From Hominenteromicrobium mulieris (lineage in GTDB: Bacteria; Bacillota; Clostridia; Oscillospirales; Acutalibacteraceae), in NCBI RefSeq assembly GCF_020687165.1, contig NZ_JAJEQC010000009.1: a DNA stretch of 64,000 nt; one strand, written 5' to 3'. The position numbers and the translations under genes are program-made. The notes beneath the pieces are model-generated. The model worked only from the letters and a program-made list of their open reading frames with translations. It was not told where the DNA came from and did no database searches. The first letter of the stretch is position 1, and each line of letters begins with the position of its first letter. This document shows, piece by piece, positions 58,087-64,000 of the stretch.

Positions 58087-60412
58087 GGGCAAGATCCTCC
58101 GGGCGGGTAGTCAGCAGGTCATAGATCTCTCCACGGGGGAAACGGTCTACAAACGGGATGGTGACATTTCCATAGAACAGCAAGCCCTCGCCGGAATTGG
58201 AGTGCGTGATGTAGGAGAGCTGATGCTCGGAAATACCGAGCTGCTTTGCCAAGATCGCACGGTCGCTCTGCGCCTGCGACAGCAACACCATGAAATCCGT
58301 GTTGTCCAGAATGTTTTCGATCTCCCGGCTGGCCAGCAGGTCTTTCACATTCTGCGTCAGAGCCGAGGGGACGCAGCCCTTTTTGCGGAGCATTTTCCAG
58401 ACCGCCACAAAGTAACTGGCCGTCAACGGATCACGGAGCAGGATATGGAACTCGTCAAAGTAGCACCAAGTCGCCACGCCCTCGGCATGGTTGGCGTTTA
58501 CCGCCGCCGTGACAAATTCATTGGTGGTGTGCATGGCGATTTTGCGGAGGTTTTCACCCAAGCCCTTTAGGACAATGCAGACCACACGGGAATTGAGGTC
58601 AACATTCGTGGGATGGTTGAACAGGTTGAGAGAGCCTGTGCAGTAAAGCTCCAACGCCGTCGCCACCCGCCGCGCCTCCGGCTCGGGCTGGCGCAGCAGC
58701 TCCTCATACAGATCTTGCAGCAGCGGCGTTTTCGCTGGTTCCAGTCCCAGCGCCATCTCCCGGTACACCAGCCGCACACAGCGGTCAATGACGGTTTTCT
58801 CGATGGGCTGCAAGCCCTCCTTGCCGCCCACGATCAGCTCACACAGGGACAGCAGAAAATCCGCCTTCATGGAAAGCGGACTGTCCTCGTCATTGATATT
58901 CATTTGCAAGTCCATAGGCGAAATGTGGTGCGGGCTGTCCGGGGCGATCTCAATGACCTGCCCGCCCAAGCGCCGCACCAGCGGGGCATATTCGCCCATC
59001 GGGTCAACCACGATGATGCGGTCATTGGTGGCGAGGAACACATTGATCAGCTCCCGCTTGGCGGCAAAGCTCTTGCCGCTGCCCGTAGAGCCGAGGTACA
59101 TTCCGTTGGCGGATTTGAGCTTTTTGCGGTCAGCCATGATGACATTATTGGAAAGAGCGTTCATGCCGTAGTAGAGCGCCTGTCCGTCCATGCGAAGCTC
59201 ACGGGTCATAAAGGGAATGAAAATGGCCGTGGAGCTGGTAGTCATGCCCCGCTGGATCTCAATGCCGTTGTAGCCAAGCGCCAGCGAGGACACAAACCCC
59301 TGCTCCTGCTGCCAGTCCAGACGGCGCAGGGCGCAGTTGTATTTCTGCGCGATGCCGCTCACCGTGAACACATCGTTTTCAAGCCGCTGCCGGGTGGGAG
59401 CGAGGTTCACCACAGTAAAGGTCAGCAGGAACATTCGCTCATTGCGGCTTTGCAGGTCGGAGAGCAGCTCGGCGGCGTCCTTGGAAAAGGTAATGAGGTC
59501 AGGCGGCAAAATCTCCATATCATACCCGGCACGGACAGCCTTTTTCTGTTCCTCCACTTTCATGCGGCCTATGTCGGAGATTTTTCCCTTGATCGTCTTA
59601 ATGGCCTTGAGCTGGTCTACCGTCTGAATGTGCATGGTGACGGTCAGCTCGGCGTCCAGCTCCAAAATCTCCGCCAGCAGCTTATCCGAAAGCTCCGACG
59701 CCATGATCTGCAAATAGGACGCCGCGCCCCACATCTGGCCGACACGGAAAGTCCGGTTCTGCCGAAAGTCGAAACTGTCCGGGGCGATGTAGTCCTTTGT
59801 CCCCATGCCTGTCTTGGTAATATCTTTCCACGCAAAGCGGAACGGCTCACGCCCGCCGGGGTGCATCTGCCCATGCAGCACCGCCAGCCGATCCCGGCCA
59901 TCCAGCGGGCGGGACTGGACGCCCAGCCGTTTCAGATTGCCCATGACATCCGCCTCCACGCGCCCCAGCCGGGGACGCGCCTCCGCTACACCCTCGGCAG
60001 GCAGGCCAAAGGTGATGTATTTGTACCGCTCAATGCCGTTGTTGCTCTTGGCGATCTGGCCTTTGAGCATTTCCACATATTCGCCCCGGATGCTGTTGAA
60101 GTCATCCTCCTGCGCCGGGATATTCACTTTGTAGCGGCTAACATTGCGGCTGCGGCGGTTGACAAAGGAAAGCTGGAACGGTAGAGAGCTGTCAAAATAA
60201 TTCAGGCACGCGCTCCACCCGCTGATAATGGCAGTCTGATCCTCCGTGGACGCCACGGCATAATTGATGTCCTCATATTCCAGCGTCTTTGTGTAAAGCC
60301 CGCCGGGGAGCTGGCAGATCCCGTCTGGGTGCATGGCGATATAGGGAATGGTCTGCTGGGCGGACAGCGCCCGGTGCTTATTTGCATTTTTCTGCTTTTT
60401 TGCTTTGCTCAA
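58067..60412 (-). CDS. virB4: VirB4-like conjugation ATPase
   Basis: This 781-residue ATPase energises the type IV secretion channel. It has an N-terminal membrane-associated domain to about residue 400, Walker A LGSTGSGKSFAAKRE near residue 440, and Walker B IIVVDPMGEY. The later motif CYFDEFHILL and VLLSQAQSDR complete the RecA-like fold. A TTG at 60412 is chosen because AAAGGAGA lies 8 bases upstream; the ATG at 60442 lacks one. It overlaps the PrgI gene by 35 bases. Confidence 0.93.
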   Translation of the reverse strand: MSKAKKQKNANKHRALSAQQTIPYIAMHPDGICQLPGGLYTKTLEYEDINYAVASTEDQTAIISGWSACLNYFDSSLPFQLSFVNRRSRNVSRYKVNIPAQEDDFNSIRGEYVEMLKGQIAKSNNGIERYKYITFGLPAEGVAEARPRLGRVEADVMGNLKRLGVQSRPLDGRDRLAVLHGQMHPGGREPFRFAWKDITKTGMGTKDYIAPDSFDFRQNRTFRVGQMWGAASYLQIMASELSDKLLAEILELDAELTVTMHIQTVDQLKAIKTIKGKISDIGRMKVEEQKKAVRAGYDMEILPPDLITFSKDAAELLSDLQSRNERMFLLTFTVVNLAPTRQRLENDVFTVSGIAQKYNCALRRLDWQQEQGFVSSLALGYNGIEIQRGMTTSSTAIFIPFMTRELRMDGQALYYGMNALSNNVIMADRKKLKSANGMYLGSTGSGKSFAAKRELINVFLATNDRIIVVDPMGEYAPLVRRLGGQVIEIAPDSPHHISPMDLQMNINDEDSPLSMKADFLLSLCELIVGGKEGLQPIEKTVIDRCVRLVYREMALGLEPAKTPLLQDLYEELLRQPEPEARRVATALELYCTGSLNLFNHPTNVDLNSRVVCIVLKGLGENLRKIAMHTTNEFVTAAVNANHAEGVATWCYFDEFHILLRDPLTASYFVAVWKMLRKKGCVPSALTQNVKDLLASREIENILDNTDFMVLLSQAQSDRAILAKQLGISEHQLSYITHSNSGEGLLFYGNVTIPFVDRFPRGEIYDLLTTRPEDLAHERTDE

Positions 60413-60746
60413 TAGGCTTCTCCTTTCGCGCAAATGGGGCATAGATATTTTTCGTTCGGTACGGGCGGATGCCGGGGCGGGTAAACTTGACCCGGACGAT
60501 GTTGCGGATCACCTTTTCAAAGGGCAGTCCGTCCTTTTCGTACATCGCCAGCAGGAACGCCGGGAGCATGATCGCCAGCATAGCGAACAGTGCCCCGGTG
60601 TTGCCGATGGCCTGCCGGGTCAAAAGGTAGGTCGGAATACCCACCGCCGCCCCGATACCAAAACAAATGAGCTGCCGCTTGGTGAGGTTGAACGCGATTT
60701 TTGTCTTGATCTTGGAAAGGTCGTTCGGGACATTCACATAGGGCAT
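60378..60746 (-). CDS. PrgI family (VirB3-like) membrane protein
   Basis: This 122-residue protein starts YVNVPNDLSKIKTKIAFNLTKRQL, the PrgI signature. Two TM helices follow (ICFGIGAAVGIPTYLL and LFAMLAIMLPAFLLAMYEKDGLPFE). It is the VirB3-like partner of VirB4 at the membrane. The ATG overlaps the stop of the upstream MT-A70 gene (TGATG) after a GGAGGTGACAG site. Confidence 0.92.
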   Translation of the reverse strand: MPYVNVPNDLSKIKTKIAFNLTKRQLICFGIGAAVGIPTYLLTRQAIGNTGALFAMLAIMLPAFLLAMYEKDGLPFEKVIRNIVRVKFTRPGIRPYRTKNIYAPFARKEKPIEQSKKAEKCK

Positions 60747-61354
60747 CAGTCTGTCACCTCCAGTTTGGGACAATTTGTCCCAAAGTCCGGGATCGTCGGC
60801 TCTACCTCGTTGCCCCACACATCCCAGCCGGGAGAGGTCTGCCGTGCGAACAGCTCCACACGGGGCAAATCGCCCATGAGGGCAACGATCTTATCACGGG
60901 TTTCATCCGGCTTTTTGCTGTGGGCTTCGATGGGCGAAATGATAAACTGGTGAATGTCGGCGGCCTGCCGCTTCGGGTGTCCCTTGGTCGCCAGCAGACA
61001 GATCTCGGCGTTCGCCCTCGTCCAGAAGCCCAGCCCATAAAACCAGCTATCCGCCTTTTTGTTCTTTTTGAGCCAGACGAACGCAACGGATTTATAGGTG
61101 AAGCCCCACGCACGGATAAGCCGCAGAGCCTCCGGGAGCTGGGGAAAGGTCGCCCACATGAAAAGGGCGCTGTCCTTGGCCGCAAGCTCGGCCACAGGCA
61201 GCGCACACAATTCCTCAATGCTCATGGTGGGGTAGTGATTTTCTGCCGCGCCCTGCACTTTCTTTGCAGAGTAGCGCCACGGCGGGTCAGCGTAGATAAT
61301 GGAATATTTTTCGATATTGTCACGCTCCTTTGGACATGAAAAAACCGCCAGCAT
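60746..61354 (-). CDS. MT-A70 family adenine methyltransferase in the transfer operon
   Basis: This protein of about 190-202 residues has the MT-A70 catalytic motif IIYADPPWRYS and a fold motif WGNEVEPT near the end. It probably makes N6-methyladenine in DNA, perhaps to protect transferred DNA from restriction. The start is doubtful: ATG 61354 lies within a terminator-like hairpin. The good AAAGGAG site at about 61325 would instead serve an unusual ATC start at 61315. Its last codons are written by palindrome copy 8. Confidence 0.82.
   Translation of the reverse strand: MLAVFSCPKERDNIEKYSIIYADPPWRYSAKKVQGAAENHYPTMSIEELCALPVAELAAKDSALFMWATFPQLPEALRLIRAWGFTYKSVAFVWLKKNKKADSWFYGLGFWTRANAEICLLATKGHPKRQAADIHQFIISPIEAHSKKPDETRDKIVALMGDLPRVELFARQTSPGWDVWGNEVEPTIPDFGTNCPKLEVTD
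60764..60784. repeat. ICE palindrome copy 8 (3' end of the MT-A70 gene)
   Basis: Arms TTTGGGACA and TGTCCCAAA around ATT, 18 bases upstream of the PrgI start and translated as FGTNCPK. Confidence 0.75.
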
Positions 61355-61375
61355 GAAAGCAAGCGGTCTTGTCGG
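61327..61375 (-). terminator. terminator after the toxin gene
   Basis: On the minus strand ACCGC and GCGGT pair with further inner pairing, then a T6 run. It lies between the toxin stop (61407) and the MT-A70 coding part, separating the toxin-antitoxin unit from the transfer genes. Confidence 0.6.
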
Positions 61376-61406
61376 ATCATTTTGTTAGGGTCAGCAAAAA
61401 TGATGT

Positions 61407-61745
61407 TTATTCGGTTGTTTCTTCGCGCAGCAAGTCTTTGAACAGGACGCTCATGTAATCGCTGCGGCCATACAGAACACGGTCAATGTAGACATCGTTG
61501 CCTTGCACACGATAAAACACCATATAATTGCCGCTGACAAGAAAACGATAGTCAGTTCCTATATCTGCAATAGAGGATAACGGGGTTCCCATTTCTGCGA
61601 AATTTTTCAACGGGTCAACCGCGTCTATAATGCGATTGATCACGCGCTCCGCAGCAGAACGATTTTGAAGTTCCGATACGATGTAATCCCAAATGTCATC
61701 CAAATCACGACGGGACTCGGGTGAATAATGTATTTTATTCTTCAT
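61407..61745 (-). CDS. RelE/ParE family toxin
   Basis: This 112-residue protein has the ParE/RelE fold (KIHYSPESRRDLDDIWDYIVSEL at the start, then YRFLVSGNYMVFYRVQGNDVYIDRVLYGRSDY). RelE-type toxins cut mRNA on the ribosome and ParE types poison gyrase; the class here is not resolved. Its ATG lies within the antitoxin gene (11-base overlap). It probably stabilises the ICE. Confidence 0.9.
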   Translation of the reverse strand: MKNKIHYSPESRRDLDDIWDYIVSELQNRSAAERVINRIIDAVDPLKNFAEMGTPLSSIADIGTDYRFLVSGNYMVFYRVQGNDVYIDRVLYGRSDYMSVLFKDLLREETTE

Positions 61746-61995
61746 TCGCTCTTGCGCGGAAATGCGCCCTCATATCGTCCGGTGTCAGCCAGCCTTCCGT
61801 TTCGCCAGAGTGACGGCCTTTTGCAAGCTCATTCATCAGGCGGATGGTCGCTTGTGTTCTCTCATAGTCCTGCATATCCACGATGGCGTACCGCCCGCGC
61901 CCGTTTTTCGTTAAAAAGACAGGAGCGCCCACAGCCACATCATGCAGTACCTCGCTGTAATTTCGCAGGTCAGAAATGGGTTTAATGTTCGGCAT
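61735..61995 (-). CDS. Phd/YefM family antitoxin
   Basis: This 86-residue protein has a Phd/YefM N-terminal DNA-binding domain (IKPISDLRNYSEVLHDVAVGAPVFLTKNGRGRYAIVDMQDYE) and a toxin-binding tail. It neutralises the toxin and represses the shared operon. AAAGGAGCTGATAG precedes the ATG. The unit interrupts the expected VirB6-PrgI neighbourhood. Confidence 0.9.
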   Translation of the reverse strand: MPNIKPISDLRNYSEVLHDVAVGAPVFLTKNGRGRYAIVDMQDYERTQATIRLMNELAKGRHSGETEGWLTPDDMRAHFRARANEE

Positions 61996-62073
61996 ATCTA
62001 TCAGCTCCTTTCAAACACAGTATACCCCATTCTGCTGTAAAATTCAACAGCAAGTTTTACAGCTGTCCCTCCT

Positions 62074-62940
62074 TTAATGTGCGCTGAACACGCTGCGGGC
62101 GATGGAGCCAGTTTTGAACAGGCAGAAGCAGAGCAGCACGGAATAGCCCATGCAGCCCCATATCGCGCCGATGGGGTCGCCGCTTGTGGCGATACCCTGT
62201 ATCAGCACCGCATAGATGGCAACGCAGACGAGAATGAGCAGCCCTTGAAATCCCACGGCAAACAGGGACTTCAAATAGTTCTGCCCGGTATTGCCCAGTT
62301 CCCGGTTAGAGAGCGTAGCAACGGGGATGGGGGCTAAGCTGGTCAGCAGGTATATTTCGATCATGCGGCCATAGACAATCACGAAGATAACAACATTGAT
62401 CGCCCACATGGTCACATGAATGAGCAGGGATTGCAGCCACAGCCCCAACAGAGAGCCAAGCCCCAGCGCTTCCAGCGTGGCCTCCAAGTCGGCAAGCATG
62501 GCCTCCGAAATGTCCGTTGAGCCTTGCACGATCCCGGTTGCCCGGGCGATAACGCTTTGGGACACATCGAACACGGCCATGACGATATTGAAAGTGTTGG
62601 ACAAAATCAAAATGGCGCAGGCCGTTTTGAATATCCACTTGAAGAAGATCCAGTAGTCCAGATCATGCAGGTTGTTCTTCTCGATAATGAGTTGGATCAG
62701 CTCATAGGTAGCAACAAAGGTGAGGATCAGACCGGCAATCGGCAGTATCACCGTTTCAGAAAGTTGCCGGATCAGGGAGAATACCCCGGCGTTCCATGCC
62801 GCCGGGGTGGTTCCCACTTGCACCGCAATCTCTCCGACACGGGAATTGACCGTATCAAAAAGCCCCGTGAGGTTGCCCATGATACCCTCGATCAGCAGCT
62901 CTTTTAGCCAGTCTGTCAGCCAGTCGGTGAGAAATCCCAT
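62074..62940 (-). CDS. VirB6/TrbL-like conjugal transfer membrane protein
   Basis: This 288-residue polytopic protein has about six hydrophobic segments (VILPIAGLILTFVATYELIQLII, WIFFKWIFKTACAILILS, LIHVTMWAINVVIFVIVY, LLILVCVAIYAVLIQ). TSLAPIPVATLSNRELGNTGQNYLK is a family signature. It forms part of the inner-membrane channel of the ICE secretion system. The start is ATG 62940, 11 bases after the maff2 remnant stop. Confidence 0.88.
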   Translation of the reverse strand: MGFLTDWLTDWLKELLIEGIMGNLTGLFDTVNSRVGEIAVQVGTTPAAWNAGVFSLIRQLSETVILPIAGLILTFVATYELIQLIIEKNNLHDLDYWIFFKWIFKTACAILILSNTFNIVMAVFDVSQSVIARATGIVQGSTDISEAMLADLEATLEALGLGSLLGLWLQSLLIHVTMWAINVVIFVIVYGRMIEIYLLTSLAPIPVATLSNRELGNTGQNYLKSLFAVGFQGLLILVCVAIYAVLIQGIATSGDPIGAIWGCMGYSVLLCFCLFKTGSIARSVFSAH

Positions 62941-62951
62941 GCTTTACGCCC

Positions 62952-63041
62952 TTAAAACAGGGTGGACAGCAGAGGGATCAGGGTCGTACCCAGCACGATG
63001 ATGCCGCCGCCCGCCATGAGCTGCTTCATGCCCTGAGACTT
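62952..63041 (-). pseudogene. 3' remnant of the maff2 gene, cut by a nested element
   Basis: About 29 final codons remain (SQGMKQLMAGGGIIVLGT, ending IPLLSTLF), matching the C-terminus of Maff2-family small membrane proteins that precede VirB6 in these ICEs. Upstream of the Lys codon at 63039-63041 the sequence no longer fits the family and runs into the recombinase element. Confidence 0.8.
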
Positions 63042-64000
63042 TACTGATGTTCGATAAAGAAGTAGTAGAAGTGTAAAAATTTTGCCGTTCCTATCCGGCA
63101 CTTGCGCATTGTGTCGGACAGGTCGGGCGGTTATTCGGGCAAGTCCACCTTGCCAACAAAAGAATAATAAATCTCAATGTCCTGCCTACGGGTCTTGTTC
63201 TCGTCATAGCTGCACTCATGCACAACGATTTTCTCTACAAACTCACGCAAGAGGGTGTGGGTCAGTTCTTCAAAGTTCATGTGCTTGCGGACAATGTTCA
63301 TAAACTTTTCTGCGTTTACGGTGGCTTCCTGCGCTTTAGAAAGCTCCGCCTGTATTCTGGCAACACGCTCTTTCAATTCCTGCTGTTCGGCTTCATAGTC
63401 TGCCGAAAGCTCCGTGAAACGCTCGTCTGATATGCGCCCGGTCACGCTGTCCTCATACAGCCGCTTGAAGATAGCGGATAACTCGGCTATGCGTTTCTCG
63501 GCGGCTTCCAGTTCCTTTTTCTTGGCGGCGTTCCTGCGCTTGCCCCCGTCCTCGTTCTGCTCAATCAAGAGCTTTATAAACCGAGCTTCATGCTTTGCCG
63601 CATAGCTGGTCACTTTCCGCAGATTGGATAGTACACCAGCGGTCAAGAGGTCGGTGCGGATAAAGTGCGCCGTACAGTCATGGGTGCGTTTCTTGTAGTT
63701 GCCGCAGATATAACAGTCCTGCTTGCGCTTGTCCGTCTGGTATCGCTGCTGATACATCACACTGCCGCAGTCTGCACAGAACAGTATGCCGGAGAACAAG
63801 CCCACTTCATCATAGCGGTTGGGGCGTTTGCGCTGCTTGCGAAGCTCCTGCACCCGTTCCCATGTTTGGGTGTCTATGATAGGCTCGTGGTGGTTCTCGA
63901 ATATCGCTTGCTTTTCCTCCGGGTTTTCTACGCTGTGCTTGACTTTGTAAGAGGGCTTTTCTGTCTTGAAATTTACCAGACAGCCTGTGTATTCCCGGTT
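63042..64000 (-). mobile_element. nested serine-recombinase element inserted in maff2 (partial)
   Basis: From the maff2 break at about 63042 the sequence belongs to a second element with its own large serine recombinase. There is a 90-base non-coding end before the recombinase stop codon at 63131. The other end lies beyond the window, so size and cargo are unknown. Confidence 0.72.
63131..64000 (-). CDS. large serine recombinase, DUF4368 type (5' end outside window)
   Basis: This is the C-terminal 289 residues of a TndX/TnpX-like recombinase. It has the end of the recombinase domain (NREYTGCLVNFKTEKPSYK, then ENHHEPIIDTQTWERVQ) and a zinc ribbon (FCADCGSVMY, then CYICGNYKKRTHDC). A long coiled coil follows, then a DUF4368-like tail ending EKIVVHECSYDENK and IEIYYSFVGKVDLPE. 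The catalytic serine domain is outside the window. It is a different subfamily from the ICE recombinase at 44354. Confidence 0.88.
   Translation of the reverse strand, partial: NREYTGCLVNFKTEKPSYKVKHSVENPEEKQAIFENHHEPIIDTQTWERVQELRKQRKRPNRYDEVGLFSGILFCADCGSVMYQQRYQTDKRKQDCYICGNYKKRTHDCTAHFIRTDLLTAGVLSNLRKVTSYAAKHEARFIKLLIEQNEDGGKRRNAAKKKELEAAEKRIAELSAIFKRLYEDSVTGRISDERFTELSADYEAEQQELKERVARIQAELSKAQEATVNAEKFMNIVRKHMNFEELTHTLLREFVEKIVVHECSYDENKTRRQDIEIYYSFVGKVDLPE

Larger units (their letters stand above)
44280..64000 (-). mobile_element. integrative conjugative element of a Clostridia type (right end outside window)
   Basis: This is a block of minus-strand conjugation genes: serine recombinase, TnpW, relaxase, MobC, NlpC/P60, VirB4, PrgI and VirB6-like. 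Regulators and cargo are interspersed. The left boundary is inferred to lie between the tRNA-Ala terminator and the recombinase stop codon. The coupling protein VirD4 and the right end would lie beyond 64000. A second element interrupts it near 63042. Eight copies of a characteristic palindrome are confined to this block. Confidence 0.8.

Noticed and set aside
56842..60184. Long plus-strand open frames opposite the NlpC/P60 and VirB4 genes (up to 523 residues)
   Set aside because: No ribosome sites and no family likeness; the minus strand carries clear conjugation proteins with full motifs.

Overview
The window looks like the chromosome of a gut-type Clostridia bacterium, probably Oscillospirales/Ruminococcaceae-like. 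The reasons are LplB/YtcP-type sugar permeases, UPF0210-ACT, RqcH, DUF1858 and TrmK-Nif3 gene pairs, strong AAAGGAGG ribosome sites, and two integrated elements of the kinds common in gut Firmicutes. No species can be assigned from this alone.

Layout. (1) 1-7847: a plus-strand carbohydrate locus with two ABC permeases (the first cut by the window edge), a solute-binding lipoprotein, a GH28-like beta-helix enzyme, a DUF4127 protein, an ManNAc-6-P epimerase-like protein (NanE) and a ROK sugar kinase. It reads as import, cleavage and phosphorylation/epimerisation of one glycan. (2) 7914-17859: housekeeping and metabolic genes: DUF378, UPF0210 and ACT on the minus strand, then a PHP phosphatase, Lrp regulator, aminotransferase, DUF362-ferredoxin and ispE, followed by tRNA-Gln and tRNA-Pro, an MBL-fold hydrolase and a GIY-YIG protein. 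(3) About 18.8-34.7 kb: a Tn916-integrase-type mobilizable island inserted in the 5' end of a low-molecular-weight tyrosine phosphatase gene. The cut-off start codon region remains at 18788, and the island supplies a new start at 34701. Its cargo is an Eco57I-like restriction-modification pair, a Shedu-like nuclease and an HNH-like protein. Its mobility module is a MobA/L relaxase, an RSF1010-like oriT, a CHC2 primase-like protein, a VapE-like ATPase, Xis and Int. (4) 34.7-44.0 kb: chromosome again: phosphatase, ComM-like ATPase, sigma factor, zinc ribbon, DUF1858, trmK, Nif3-like, rqcH and a GH78 rhamnosidase. (5) 44.1-44.3 kb: a tRNA-Ala behind a consensus promoter, preceded by a truncated tRNA-like segment and enclosed by a 14-bp inverted repeat. 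(6) About 44.3 kb to the window end: an integrative conjugative element (ICE) read on the minus strand. It has a large serine recombinase, TnpW, sigma-like factor, orphan VanRS-like two-component system, XRE regulator, MOBP-type relaxase with MobC, conserved ICE proteins, NlpC/P60 protein, VirB4, PrgI, MT-A70 methylase, toxin-antitoxin pair and VirB6-like protein. A second serine-recombinase element, cut by the window edge, interrupts its maff2 gene near 63042.

The strongest unexplained signal is a family of eight near-identical palindromes (arms CTTYGGGACA and TGTCCCRAAG around a short spacer). They occur only inside the ICE, between 46346 and 60784, and seven of the eight lie just upstream of, or across the start of, a minus-strand gene. 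This suggests an ICE-internal regulon or an RNA leader element. Other notable points are the integration of the first island into the start of a protein-coding gene with arm-type repeats at both ends, its oriT, and the combined restriction plus Shedu plus HNH defence cargo.
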